NCBI RefSeq assembly: GCF_038039215.1
Contig: NZ_JBBPCL010000001.1
Coordinates: 1,364,001-1,428,000 of the forward strand
Direction: 5' to 3'
Origin: Pseudonocardia sp. T1-2H
GTDB taxonomy: Bacteria; Actinomycetota; Actinomycetes; Mycobacteriales; Pseudonocardiaceae
Length of the DNA: 64,000 nucleotides
Both the position numbers and the translations under genes were made by a program. Shown in pieces: positions 47,295 to 56,052 of the stretch. Position 1 is the stretch's first letter; each line of letters starts with the position of its first letter. The notes under the pieces are model-generated. The model did not search any database. It worked only from the letters and a program-made list of their open reading frames with translations, and was not told the DNA's origin.

Positions 47295-48152
47295 GTGGCT
47301 TCACCTGCTCTCCTGGTCCCCGGCACCCCCACGCCGATCCGCACCGTCCCCGCGCACATCCCGCGGCCGGAGTACGTCGGCAAGAAGGCCCCGGCCGCGA
47401 ACCGCGACTCGGACGTCCAGCCGCCGGAGGTCATCGAGGCCATGCGGATCGCGAGCCGCATCGCCGCGCAGGCGCTGCAGGTCGGCGGCGAGGCCGTCAA
47501 GCCCGGTGTGACCACCGACGACGTCGACCGGGTGGTCCACGACTTCCTGGTGGACCACGACGCCTACCCCTCGACGCTGGGCTACCGCGGCTTTCCGAAG
47601 TCCTGCTGCACCAGCCTCAACGAGGTCATCTGCCACGGGATCCCGGACACCACCGTGATCAACGACGGGGACATCGTCAACATCGACGTCACCGCGTTCA
47701 TCGGCGGCGTCCACGGGGACTGCAATGCCACCTTCCTCGCGGGGAACGTCTCCGAGGAGGACCGCCTCCTCGTCGAGCGCACCCACGAGGCGACGATGCG
47801 CGCGATCAAGGCGGTGAAGCCGGGCCGCGAGCTGAACGTCGTCGGCCGGGTCATCGAGTCCTACGCGAAGCGCTTCGGCTACGGCGTCGTCCGGGACTTC
47901 ACCGGCCACGGCATCGGCCGCTCCTTCCACAGTGGGCTCGTGGTGCTGCACTACGACCAGCCGGACATCCACATCGAGCTCGAGCCGGGCATGACGTTCA
48001 CGATCGAGCCGATGATCACCCTGGGCACCATCGACTACGACATCTGGCCGGACGACTGGACCGTGGTGACCAAGGACCACAAGCGCACGGCGCAGTTCGA
48101 GCACACGATCCTGGTGACGGCGGACGGCGCGGAGATCCTCACCCTGCCCTGA
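47295..48152 (+). CDS. map: Methionine aminopeptidase type I
   Basis: 285 residues, GTG start. Removes N-terminal methionine. Has an N-terminal extension of about 40 residues ([11 protein letters not shown]), as in mycobacterial MapB. Metal ligands are in [20 protein letters not shown] (two aspartates), [11 protein letters not shown] (His), FTIEPM (Glu) and [10 protein letters not shown] (Glu). About 50 bases after DUF3054. Confidence 0.95.
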   Translation: MASPALLVPGTPTPIRTVPAHIPRPEYVGKKAPAANRDSDVQPPEVIEAMRIASRIAAQALQVGGEAVKPGVTTDDVDRVVHDFLVDHDAYPSTLGYRGFPKSCCTSLNEVICHGIPDTTVINDGDIVNIDVTAFIGGVHGDCNATFLAGNVSEEDRLLVERTHEATMRAIKAVKPGRELNVVGRVIESYAKRFGYGVVRDFTGHGIGRSFHSGLVVLHYDQPDIHIELEPGMTFTIEPMITLGTIDYDIWPDDWTVVTKDHKRTAQFEHTILVTADGAEILTLP

Positions 48153-48265
48153 TCCGGTGGCTCGCGGGCCGACCCCGTCCCCGCAGGCCGACCGCACGGG
48201 CCTCGTTGCGCGCCCGCCGGGCCGAAACCGTGGTCACCTCCCCTCGGCGGCCGTACCGTCGGGGG

Positions 48266-48835
48266 ATGGCGAAGGTCCACGACGGCATCTCGGGTCGGCT
48301 GCGGGAGTTCATCGAGGCGCAACCGGTGTTCTTCGTCGGCACCGCGCCGTTGGACCCGGACGGGCTGGTGAACCTCTCGCCGAAGGGGACACGCGGCACG
48401 TTCCGGGTGGTAGACGAGCACACGTTCGCCTATCTGGACATCACCGGCAGCGGCATCGAGACGGTCGCCCACCTGCGGGAGAACGGGCGGATCTGTGTGA
48501 TGTTCTGCGCCTTCGAGGGGCCGCCGAACATCGTCCGGTTGCACGGGACGGGTCGGGTGCTCGCCGCCGGCGACCCCGGTTTCGACGACGCGCTGGCGGG
48601 CTTCGGCGAGGCCGGCACGAGCCGGCGGATGCAGTCCCGCGCCGTGATCACCGTCGACGTGGCGCGGGTCGCCGACGCCTGCGGTTACGCCGTGCCGTTC
48701 ATGGACTACCGCGAGGAGCGGACCCTGCTCGACCGCTGGGCGGACGACAAGACTCCCGGGGACCTCGAGGCGTACCACGCGAAGAAGAACGCCGAGAGCA
48801 TCGACGGCCTCCCGGGTCTCCTACAGCGCGCCTGA
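48266..48835 (+). CDS. Pyridoxamine 5'-phosphate oxidase-fold protein
   Basis: 189 residues, ATG 48266. Split-barrel flavin-binding fold: LREFIEAQPVFFVGTAPLDP, VNLSPKGTRGTFRVVDEHT, IETVAHLRENGRICVMFCAF and NIVRLHGTGRVL, the layout of F420- or FMN-binding PNPOx-like proteins. C-terminal part is helical. It is not the vitamin B6 enzyme PdxH by sequence; cofactor and substrate are unknown. Confidence 0.85.
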   Translation: MAKVHDGISGRLREFIEAQPVFFVGTAPLDPDGLVNLSPKGTRGTFRVVDEHTFAYLDITGSGIETVAHLRENGRICVMFCAFEGPPNIVRLHGTGRVLAAGDPGFDDALAGFGEAGTSRRMQSRAVITVDVARVADACGYAVPFMDYREERTLLDRWADDKTPGDLEAYHAKKNAESIDGLPGLLQRA

Positions 48836-48961
48836 CCAGGGTGGTGGAGTGTGCCGTCCGTGCGCCGACGAGTCGCCGCGCTGGCTGCGGTATCGCGCGG
48901 CGACCTCCACAACTCCCCTCCACAGAGGTGCTGTCCGAGGAGCTCCTCGCGTGGGTGTGGT

Positions 48962-49426
48962 TCAGCCGGTCGCGTGCCTCTTCACCGCGGCCAGCGCCTC
49001 GTCCGCGTGGGCGTCGAACTTCGACTCGCTGGCGAACGCGGCGACGATCCGCCGGTCCTGACCGATGACGAAGGTCTGCCGGCGGGTGTGCAGCCCGCCC
49101 GGGAGCCACCAGCGCCACGCGCCGAACTCCTTGGCGACCTCGTGGCCCTCGTCCGAGAGGAGCGGGTACCCGAGCGAGTGGCTCGTCGCGAAGACGCTCT
49201 GCTTCAGCACGCTGTCCCCGCTTATCCCCACGGGCTGCGCGCCGGCGGCCGCGAAGTCCGCGGCGAGGTCGCGGAAGTGGCAGGCCTCCTGCGTGCAGCC
49301 GCCCGAGGAGGCGATCGGGTAGAAGAACAGGACGACGGGGCCGTTCGCCAGCAGGTCGGAGAGCCTGCGCGGGGTGCCGGTCTCGTCCTTCAGCTCGAAG
49401 TCGCCGACCTGGTCGCCGGGGTTCAT
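48962..49426 (-). CDS. Peroxiredoxin (BCP/PrxQ type)
   Basis: 154 residues, ATG 49426. AhpC/TSA fold with the peroxidatic Cys44 in SSGGCTQEAC and a resolving Cys49 four residues on, the PrxQ pattern; the usual Thr is Ser41. VGISGDSVLKQSVFA and LLSDEGHEVAKEFGAW follow. Reduces peroxides in the cytosol. Neighbouring the lipid operon, it might protect unsaturated or modified lipids, but that is inference. Reads in the same direction as the operon, 68 bases downstream of it. Confidence 0.9.
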   Translation of the reverse strand: MNPGDQVGDFELKDETGTPRRLSDLLANGPVVLFFYPIASSGGCTQEACHFRDLAADFAAAGAQPVGISGDSVLKQSVFATSHSLGYPLLSDEGHEVAKEFGAWRWWLPGGLHTRRQTFVIGQDRRIVAAFASESKFDAHADEALAAVKRHATG

Positions 49427-49494
49427 GGGGGTCCTCTCGGGGGTGCGGGCCTGTCGGTGCGCGTTCGGGCGCGCGCGGGGACCGGCTCGGGTGA

Positions 49495-50322
49495 TCATGG
49501 TCTGACCCGCTTCTTCGGGGGCAGGGGAATGAAGCCGCTGGTCCGCTGCACATACTCCACGTAGCCGGGCCGCCGGTTCCCGATGGTGCTCTCGAGCAGC
49601 TTCGCGCCGGTGCCCCTGGCCAGGTTGAACGTCATCGCCGCGGCGGCGGCCAGGCCGATCAGCCCGGCGGCGTGGTGCAGCGCGAGGATCGCGAGACCCC
49701 ACCAGACGACCGCGTCGCCGAAGTAGTTGGGGTGGCGGGTGTAGCGCCACAGGCCCGTGCCCATGACCTTGCCCTTGTTGTCCGGGTCCGCGGTGAACCG
49801 GGCGAGCTGCGCGTCGCCGATCGCCTCGAAGAGGAACCCGACCAGCCACAAGGCCACGCCGAGGACCGCGGTGACGACGCCGGGCATGGCTGTCGCGAAC
49901 CCGTACTGGCCCAGCTGGACCGGCAGGGACACGAACCACATCACCGCGGCCTGGGGCAGGTAGATCCGGCGGACCGCGCGGAGGTGGGGGTTGCCCGGCG
50001 CCCTCGCCATGAGCGCCACGTAGCGCTCGTCCTCGGGCTTGCCGTGGTTGCGCCGCCCGATGTGCCAGGCCAGCCGCGCGCCCCAGACCACGGTGAGCGC
50101 GGTGATCAGCCAGCGTCGCCACGCGTCGCCCGCGCCGGCGGAGAGGATCAGCGTGGTGATCGCGACGATCGCGAACCCGCCGCCCCACACGGCGTCGATG
50201 CCGTCGTGGCGCTTGCGCAGGACCGCGACGCCGAGCGCACCGAGCATCACGACCGGGATGACGACGGCGCTGACCCAGAGGTTGGTCAGGAACGCACCCC
50301 AGGGGTAGTCCACGCCCCTCAT
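49495..50322 (-). CDS. DUF1295 membrane protein (steroid 5-alpha-reductase-like)
   Basis: 275 residues, ATG 50322 overlapping the stop of the upstream gene (ATGA). About six membrane segments; C-terminal signature GLWRYTRHPNYFGDAVVWWG (about 190-209) and the later RPGYVEYVQRTSGFIPLPP match the DUF1295/isoprenylcysteine-methyltransferase-like and steroid-reductase superfamily, which uses NADPH or SAM. Last gene of the six-gene lipid operon. Probably reduces or modifies the lipid product of the preceding methyltransferases; not proven. Confidence 0.88.
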   Translation of the reverse strand: MRGVDYPWGAFLTNLWVSAVVIPVVMLGALGVAVLRKRHDGIDAVWGGGFAIVAITTLILSAGAGDAWRRWLITALTVVWGARLAWHIGRRNHGKPEDERYVALMARAPGNPHLRAVRRIYLPQAAVMWFVSLPVQLGQYGFATAMPGVVTAVLGVALWLVGFLFEAIGDAQLARFTADPDNKGKVMGTGLWRYTRHPNYFGDAVVWWGLAILALHHAAGLIGLAAAAAMTFNLARGTGAKLLESTIGNRRPGYVEYVQRTSGFIPLPPKKRVRP

Positions 50323-51701
50323 CGTGTCGGAGCCGCCGTGGACGCGCGCGGCGCCCCGTCCACCTCGTCCTGGGTGACGTCCGCGGTGAGCCGGTCCAGC
50401 GCGGGGTCCGCCCCGAGGGTGGCCGCGCGGCCGCGCGGGAGCCCCGAGCGGCCGTCGGCGTCCGGGCGCACCATCAGGATCTGGTGCACGCCCATCCGGT
50501 TCTCCTCGAACGCCAGCGCCGCGCCGGCGAGATAGAGCAACCAGACGCGGTACTGCTCCTCGCCGATCAGCCGGATCGCCTCGGACCTGTTGTCCTGCAG
50601 CGTGTCCAGCCACGGCCGCACGGTCCAGACGTAGTGCTCGCGCAACGAGTGGACGTCGACGACCTCGAGCCCGGCCGCCTCCAGGAAGTTCAGCGTCTCG
50701 CCGAGCGGGCGCATGTACATGTCCGGTGCGACGTAGCTCTCCATGAACGCGCCGCCGCCCGGGGCGGTGTTGCTGCCGGCCGCGCCACGGGACATCTGCT
50801 GCAGCAGCAGGCGGCCCTGGGGGAGGAGGAGCGTGTGCAGCTGCGCCGCGTAGACGGGGTAGTTGTCCTGCCCGACGTGCTCGCCCATCTCGACGCTGGA
50901 GACGGCGTCGAAGGGGCGATCGGTGATCTCGCGGTAGTCCTGCAGCCGGATCTCGACCCGGTCGGTCAATCCGAGCTTCGCGACGCGGGCGAGGCCGAGT
51001 GCCCGTTGCTCGGCGGACAGCGTGACGCCCACGGCGGTGACGCCGTAGTGCGTCGCGGCGTGGATGAGCAGCGAGGCCCAGCCACAGCCGACGTCCAGCA
51101 GTCGCATCCCCGGCCGGAGGCCGAGCTTGCGGCAGATCAGGTCCAGCTTGTCCCGCTGCGCGTCGGGGAGGCCGTAGCCCTCGCCCGCCTCCGAGGCCCA
51201 GTAGCCGCAGGAGTAGGCCATCCGCGGGTCGAGGAGGAACTCGTAGAAGTCGTTCGAGAGGTCGTAGTGGTGCGCGATCGCCGCGCGGTCGCGGCGGCGG
51301 GTGTGCAGCCCGCCCGCGAGCCGGGCCTCGGACGCCGGGCGCCGCGGCTTCGGGCCGACGGCCCCGAGGCGCGCCGCGATCCGCACCGCCGCCGCCTTGT
51401 CCGCCCGGGACAGCGACACGGGGCGGCCGCGGCCGAGCTTCCAGAAGCGGGACAGGCCGTCCGCGATGTCGCCCTCGACGTCCAGCTCCCCGGCGACGAA
51501 CGCCCGGGCGAGCCCGAGCTCGCCCGGGTTCCACAGCAGCCGGCGCAGGGCGCGGCGGTGCCGGACGATCGCGACGGGCGCGGCCGGGTCCGCGGGCGGG
51601 CCGGCCTCGCTGCCGTCCCAGGCGCGGAGCCGGAGGGGCAGCGGGGCGCCGAGGACGCGTTGCAGGAGGTCGGCGAGCTGAGGGGCGACGGGCTTGGCCA
51701 C
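50319..51701 (-). CDS. Cyclopropane-fatty-acid-synthase-like methyltransferase
   Basis: 460 residues, ATG 51701. Positions 1-130 form the N-terminal lipid-binding SCP2-like part (FVAGELDVEGDIADGL); the SAM fold begins near 145 with AIAHHYDLSNDFYEFLLDPR and MAYSCGYW, SAM motif LLDVGCGWASLLIHAA at about 205-220, and VGVTLSAEQ. The bicarbonate-site glutamate is in VSSVEMGEHVG. Methylates unsaturated acyl chains of phospholipids, making cyclopropane or methyl-branched chains. It is a paralogue of the next gene upstream, so the operon has two such enzymes. Confidence 0.9.
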   Translation of the reverse strand: MAKPVAPQLADLLQRVLGAPLPLRLRAWDGSEAGPPADPAAPVAIVRHRRALRRLLWNPGELGLARAFVAGELDVEGDIADGLSRFWKLGRGRPVSLSRADKAAAVRIAARLGAVGPKPRRPASEARLAGGLHTRRRDRAAIAHHYDLSNDFYEFLLDPRMAYSCGYWASEAGEGYGLPDAQRDKLDLICRKLGLRPGMRLLDVGCGWASLLIHAATHYGVTAVGVTLSAEQRALGLARVAKLGLTDRVEIRLQDYREITDRPFDAVSSVEMGEHVGQDNYPVYAAQLHTLLLPQGRLLLQQMSRGAAGSNTAPGGGAFMESYVAPDMYMRPLGETLNFLEAAGLEVVDVHSLREHYVWTVRPWLDTLQDNRSEAIRLIGEEQYRVWLLYLAGAALAFEENRMGVHQILMVRPDADGRSGLPRGRAATLGADPALDRLTADVTQDEVDGAPRASTAAPTR

Positions 51702-51729
51702 GGCGTGTTTCTCCAGGTCGGATGGGGTT

Positions 51730-51769
51730 GTGCGCGGGAAACCTCGTTAGAAGGAGGTTTCCCGCGCAC
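51730..51769. terminator. Perfect hairpin with a stop codon in its loop
   Basis: 16-base perfect stem GTGCGCGGGAAACCTC (51730-51745) and GAGGTTTCCCGCGCAC (51754-51769), eight-base loop GTTAGAAG. The stop codon of the upstream gene (TTA at 51747-51749 on the + strand) is in the loop, so the stem encodes the last residues of that protein. Within an operon it may cause partial termination or protect the upstream mRNA. Confidence 0.75.
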
Positions 51770-53066
51770 AGAGGGAGAACTGGTGGACGTCGAGGTAGCC
51801 GACGCGGAAGCCCGCCTCGCAGTAGCCGAGGTAGAACTCCCACATCCGGCGGAAGGTCTCGTCGAAGCCGAGCCCCGCGACGTCCTCCCAGCGGGCCAGG
51901 AAGCGCTCCCGCCAGTGGTGCAGCGTGCGGGCGTAGTCCGGGCCCAGCGTGCGGCGCTCGACGATCCGCAGGCCGGTGTGCTCGGCGAGGTTCTGCTCGA
52001 TCGCCTCGACGGAGGGGATCAGGCCGCCGGGGAACACGTACTTGTGGATCCACGTGTAGTCGTTCCTGGACACGACCATCCGGTCGTGCGGCATCGTGAT
52101 CGACTGCAGCCCCACCCGTCCGCCCGGTTTGAGCAGCCGGTCCAGCGCCGCGAAGTACGTCGGCCAGTACTCCTCGCCGACGGCCTCGACCATCTCCACG
52201 GAGACGACGGCGTCGTAGCTGCCCCGCGCCTCGCGGTAGTCCCGCAGCAGCACCTGCACGCGGTCGCTCATCCCCGCCGCGGCGATGCGCTGCTCGGCGA
52301 GCGTCGCCTGCTCGGCGGAGATCGTCAGGGTGGTGACCCGGGCGCCGCGCTGCGCGGCGCGGATCGAGAGCCCGCCCCAGCCCGTCCCGATCTCCAGGAT
52401 GTGCTGGCCCGCGGTCACCCCGGCCATGTCCAGGATGCCGTCGATCTTGCGGTGCTGGGCCTCGACGAGGTCGTCGGAGCCCGGGGCGAACCAGCCGGCG
52501 GAGTAGGACATCGTCTCGTCGAGGAAGATCGAGAACAGGTCGTTGGACAGGTCGTAGTGGCGGTGGATGTTCTCCCGGGACCCCTCGACCGTGTTGACCT
52601 CCTCCTTCGGCTGCCGCGCCTCGACGTGGGACCGCGCGAGCCGCTGCAGGGCCGGCGGGATGAGCGTGGAGAGCCGGGCCGCGAAGGGGGTGAGCAGCTC
52701 GGGGAGCGAGGTCGTGGTCCAGTCGCCGGCCATGTACGCCTCGCCGAACCCGATCTTGGAGCTCGCGCCGAGGCGCTGGAAGAACGCCTCCGGGCGGACG
52801 ATCCGCATCACCGGCGCGTCGCTCCCGCCCGCCCCGATCCGGTCGCCGCCGGGGAACACCACGCTCACCGGCAGGGAGCGGACCGCGCGCCGGAACAGCC
52901 CCTCGGCGATGCGCCCCTTGAGCTTCGCGCTCGGCGGGGTGGCCAGCCCGGGCCACACACCGTCGTGGGGACGGGGCACGAGCCGGTCGGCGCGCAGCAC
53001 GGGCGGGGCGAACCGCGCGGCGGGAGCCGGATCGGGACCTGCGGGTTGGGTGGGCTGGACGGTCAC
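51747..53066 (-). CDS. Cyclopropane-fatty-acid-synthase-like methyltransferase
   Basis: 439 residues, GTG 53066 overlapping the DUF1365 stop (GTGA). N-terminal part to about 140, then IHRHYDLSNDLFSIFLDETM and SYSAGWF, SAM motif ILEIGTGWGGLSIRAAQRGA at about 205-224, LTISAEQATLAEQRIAAAG, and VSVEMVEAVGEEYWPTYF with the bicarbonate-site glutamate. Ends GYLDVHQFSLCARETSF, close to E. coli Cfa layout. Coupled to DUF1365; the operon places a second paralogue 45 bases on behind a hairpin. Confidence 0.92.
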   Translation of the reverse strand: MTVQPTQPAGPDPAPAARFAPPVLRADRLVPRPHDGVWPGLATPPSAKLKGRIAEGLFRRAVRSLPVSVVFPGGDRIGAGGSDAPVMRIVRPEAFFQRLGASSKIGFGEAYMAGDWTTTSLPELLTPFAARLSTLIPPALQRLARSHVEARQPKEEVNTVEGSRENIHRHYDLSNDLFSIFLDETMSYSAGWFAPGSDDLVEAQHRKIDGILDMAGVTAGQHILEIGTGWGGLSIRAAQRGARVTTLTISAEQATLAEQRIAAAGMSDRVQVLLRDYREARGSYDAVVSVEMVEAVGEEYWPTYFAALDRLLKPGGRVGLQSITMPHDRMVVSRNDYTWIHKYVFPGGLIPSVEAIEQNLAEHTGLRIVERRTLGPDYARTLHHWRERFLARWEDVAGLGFDETFRRMWEFYLGYCEAGFRVGYLDVHQFSLCARETSF

Positions 53067-53785
53067 TGGACCCCTTCCTGCGGACGGTGTGTCGGGCGGG
53101 CGACGACGGGGAGCCTGCGCAGCCACAGCGCGATGCCGTGGCGACGGATCAGTGCCGACGTCCGATGGGTGACGAGCGGGCGCCGCAGGAGCATCCGGAG
53201 CAGCTCGCGGGTGGTGGCCGGCCGGCGGGTGCCGACGACCGTCGCGGACAGGGCGGTGGACCCCTGCCGGCGCAGCGTGATCGCGAGCGCGAGCCGCTCG
53301 CCGGGTTCGGGGACGGACATCGAGTACCGCCCGTCGACGGCGAGGAACGGCGACACGTAGAAGTCCTTGTCGACGACCGCGCGCCCGCTCGCGTCCGGCC
53401 GCAGCAGGTAGCAGTGTCGCTCGCCGTAGGTGTTGTGGACCTCCGCGACGACGCACTCGAGCGTGCCGTCGGCGCGGTGGCACCAGTAGACCGAGATCGG
53501 GTTGAAGACGTGGCCGAACGCGCGGGCGTTGGCGAGCATGAGGACCTGCCCGCCGCGCAGGTCGACGCCCTGGGTGGCGAGGTAGGCGTCGAGGTTGCGC
53601 CGGATCGTCGCGGCCGGGTCGCCGAGGTGGTCCCGGGCCTCGAACCGCGCGAACGGCCGCATCGGGCGGGGGAGCCGGGGGAGGTCGTCGAGGTCGACGA
53701 GCCAGTAGTACACGGAGTGCGCGAATCCGTGGTCCCTCTCCTGCCGGCGCCGGTGCCGGACCTGCGCGTCGTAGAGGGCGGGCAC
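53063..53785 (-). CDS. DUF1365 protein
   Basis: 240 residues. Conserved features: ALYDAQVRHRRRQERDHGFA, YYWLVDLDDLPRLP, ANARAFGHVFNPISVYWCHR (about 110-129), VVAEVHNTYGERHCYLL and KDFYVSPFLAVDGRY. The family regularly lies between a FAD amine-oxidase-like gene and a Cfa gene. GTG 53785 is preferred because the family's conserved start (PALYD) follows at once and a hairpin occupies 53788-53839. GTG 53854, in a GTGA overlap with the previous gene, is the alternative and would add 23 low-complexity residues. Function unproven; likely lipid modification. Confidence 0.83.
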   Translation of the reverse strand: MPALYDAQVRHRRRQERDHGFAHSVYYWLVDLDDLPRLPRPMRPFARFEARDHLGDPAATIRRNLDAYLATQGVDLRGGQVLMLANARAFGHVFNPISVYWCHRADGTLECVVAEVHNTYGERHCYLLRPDASGRAVVDKDFYVSPFLAVDGRYSMSVPEPGERLALAITLRRQGSTALSATVVGTRRPATTRELLRMLLRRPLVTHRTSALIRRHGIALWLRRLPVVARPTHRPQEGVQ

Positions 53786-53787
53786 GA

Positions 53788-53839
53788 CCGCTCGTGCGCG
53801 GTCGTCGTCGCCTCGGCAACGGCTTTCGCGCACGGGCGG
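53788..53839. terminator. Hairpin between amine-oxidase-like gene and DUF1365
   Basis: CCGCTCGTGCGCG (53788-53800) pairs with CGCGCACGGGCGG (53827-53839) with one G-T or mismatch pair. Its arms resemble those of the hairpin at 40597-40642. If DUF1365 starts at 53785, this lies in a 65-base gap. Confidence 0.55.
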
Positions 53840-53850
53840 CGGAGCCGCGC

Positions 53851-55119
53851 TCACCAGCCCGCCTCGAGGGACTCGGCGGCGCGGACCCCGGAGAGGCAGC
53901 CGTCCTCGTGGAAGCCCCAGCCGTGGTAGGCCCCGGCGAACGCGGTCCTGCCGTCGTTCAGCGTGGGCAGGGCGCGCTGGGCGGCGACCGAGGCCGGCGT
54001 GTAGACCGGGTGCTCGTAGGTCATCCTCGCGACGACCTTCTCCTCGGCCACGCGGCCGGCGCCGTTCAGGGTGACCACGTACGCGTCGGGGTCCACGAGG
54101 CGCTGCAGGCGGTTCATGTCGTAGCTGACGAGCACCGGGGCGTCGGTGCTCGCACAGCCGGCCTTGAGGTAGTTCCAGGAGGCCCGGGCCCCCGCCGTCC
54201 GGGGCAGGACGGACGTGTCGTGGTGCAGCCAGGTCTCGTTGCGGGAGTAGGTGAACGCGCCGAGGACCGCGGCCTCGTCGGGCGTCGGGTCCGCGAGCAG
54301 GCGCAGCGCCTGGTCCGGGTGCGTGGCGACGACGACCCGGTCGAACCGGTGGGCCACGTCGTCGTCCGTCCGGATCTCGGCGCCGGTCGAGGAGCGGCGG
54401 ACCGCGCGCACCGGCGTTCCGGGATGGACTGTCGTGATCTGCTTCGCGACCAGCTCGACATAGCTGCGGGAGCCGCCGACGACCGTCCGCCACTGCGGCG
54501 AGTCCCCGATGGACAGCAGCCCGTGGTGCTCCAGGAACGTGAACAGGTAGCGGGCCGGGTAGTTCAGCGAGGGCTCCGCGCCGGCGCTCCAGACGCAGGA
54601 GACGACCGGGATCATGAAGTGGTCGACGAAGTACCGGGAGTACCCGCCGATCGCGAGGAAGGCGCCGAGCGTCACGTCGTCGGAGTCCGTGAGCTGCAGG
54701 AACCGGCGCGCGTGCCGGTGGAAGCGGACGACCTCGCCCAGCATCTTCAGGTACGGCCCGCGCCGGACGTTCGACGCCTGCGGGAACAGCCCGCCGAGCT
54801 TCCGGGCCCCCGCGTACTCCAGGCCGCAGCCCTCGCAACGCACGCTCATGGACATGTCCGAGTCCTGTGTGGCGACGCCGAGCTCGCGGAACAGCCGCAG
54901 CAGGTTCGGGTAGGTCCGGTCGTTGTGGACGATGAAGCCGGAGTCGACGTGGGTGGTACCGCCGTCGGACGCCGTGAGCTCGTGGGTGTGGGCGTGCCCG
55001 CCGAGGCGGTCGTCGGCCTCGAAGAGGCTGACGTCGTAGCGGCGCTGCAGCAGGTGGGCGGCGGTCAGGCCGGCCACGCCACTGCCGATCACCCCGACTG
55101 TCTCGCGTGGACTGGTCAT
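53851..55119 (-). CDS. FAD-dependent amine-oxidase-like oxidoreductase
   Basis: 422 residues, ATG 55119 overlapping the hydrolase stop (ATGA). N-terminal FAD dinucleotide motif VGVIGSGVAGLTAAHLL (about 8-24), then LFEADDRLGGHAHTHEL, TTHVDSGFIVHNDRTYPNLL, and C-terminal AGAYHGWGFHEDGCLSGVRA (about 393-412) that closes the FAD site. Two paired cysteines, CEGC (about 95-98). The family of this neighbourhood desaturates or dehydrogenates lipid chains as I recall it from alpha-proteobacterial homologues; the exact reaction here is unknown. Confidence 0.88.
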   Translation of the reverse strand: MTSPRETVGVIGSGVAGLTAAHLLQRRYDVSLFEADDRLGGHAHTHELTASDGGTTHVDSGFIVHNDRTYPNLLRLFRELGVATQDSDMSMSVRCEGCGLEYAGARKLGGLFPQASNVRRGPYLKMLGEVVRFHRHARRFLQLTDSDDVTLGAFLAIGGYSRYFVDHFMIPVVSCVWSAGAEPSLNYPARYLFTFLEHHGLLSIGDSPQWRTVVGGSRSYVELVAKQITTVHPGTPVRAVRRSSTGAEIRTDDDVAHRFDRVVVATHPDQALRLLADPTPDEAAVLGAFTYSRNETWLHHDTSVLPRTAGARASWNYLKAGCASTDAPVLVSYDMNRLQRLVDPDAYVVTLNGAGRVAEEKVVARMTYEHPVYTPASVAAQRALPTLNDGRTAFAGAYHGWGFHEDGCLSGVRAAESLEAGW

Positions 55120-55838
55120 CGGACGGCTCCGGTCAGGACGGTCGTCAGTCCGGCGGGTGCCGGTCGTCGCATAGCGTTCGTGATGTCGGGGTCAGGGGGT
55201 TCGATCTCGATCTCGCCGAGCACGAACCGCCGGACCAGGGAGGCCCAGTCGCCGCTCCGGCGGAGCATCGAGTGGCCGTCGCCGAGGACCTCGAAGCGGG
55301 CGACGCGGTCCGTCACGGCCTTGGCGCGGACCGCATAGGCGAGGGACTGCCGCGGGTCCGTCCAGCGGTCCCGGTCCCCGTGGGCGATGAGCACGCTGCG
55401 GCCCGCGAGCTGTGCGACGGGGTCCGAGCCGTCGAGCCAGGGGGCCAGGGCGCAGACCGCGACCACGCCGTCCGCACCCGCCGCCCGCAGCACCGCGCGG
55501 CCGCCCATCGAGTGCCCGAGCAGCACGATCGGCACGCCGGGGTGACGCCGCCGGAGCTCGCCCAGCATCGCCTCGACGTCGCGCTGGGCGTCCCGGTCCG
55601 CGCCGTTCCAGCCGCGGTGGCGGTAGCGGAGCATGAACACCCCGAGCTCGGGGCCGGCCCGTCGCAGGTCCTTCGCGAACGGCAGCATCCGCCAGTACGT
55701 CAGCCGTCGTCGTTCGCCGGACTCCCGGCTGCCCGCCCGGCCGCCGTGGGCCACCAGGACCAGCGCGGCGGGATCCGGGCGCCGGCGGCCGACCGGCTCC
55801 AGCCGGGGCAGCGCCCTCCCGGGGACGTGACCGGTCAC
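55116..55838 (-). CDS. Alpha/beta hydrolase
   Basis: 240 residues, ATG 55838. Nucleophile elbow IVLLGHSMGGRAVL (Ser about 109), oxyanion region VLVAHGGRAGS, charge-relay Asp in LIAHGDRDRWTDPRQS and His in VLGDGHSML. First gene of the operon, coupled to the FAD gene. Probably a lipase or esterase that supplies or trims acyl chains; substrate unknown. The region upstream (55839-56052) has no gene and should hold the operon promoter. Confidence 0.86.
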   Translation of the reverse strand: MTGHVPGRALPRLEPVGRRRPDPAALVLVAHGGRAGSRESGERRRLTYWRMLPFAKDLRRAGPELGVFMLRYRHRGWNGADRDAQRDVEAMLGELRRRHPGVPIVLLGHSMGGRAVLRAAGADGVVAVCALAPWLDGSDPVAQLAGRSVLIAHGDRDRWTDPRQSLAYAVRAKAVTDRVARFEVLGDGHSMLRRSGDWASLVRRFVLGEIEIEPPDPDITNAMRRPAPAGLTTVLTGAVR

Positions 55839-56052
55839 CTGCCACCTCGTATCGCTCGGCCGACGTTCTCGGTGGTTCCTCCGTTCCGGAGCGGCTCGGC
55901 GGATGGCGACCTGCGAGCCATGTCACATGTGGTCGACGATCAGCTCGTGACCCGCCGCGCCGCGCCCTCCGGCCGTGAGCGAGGATCCTGTTTCGACCCG
56001 CGGCGTCGAACGCTCCACCCGGCGCCCGCCACCGAGATCTGGAGACCTGGGG

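Noticed and set aside
53786..53854. Coding extension of DUF1365 to GTG 53854
   Set aside because: Possible because of a GTGA overlap, but the segment is a hairpin with low-complexity translation and the conserved family start is at 53785.
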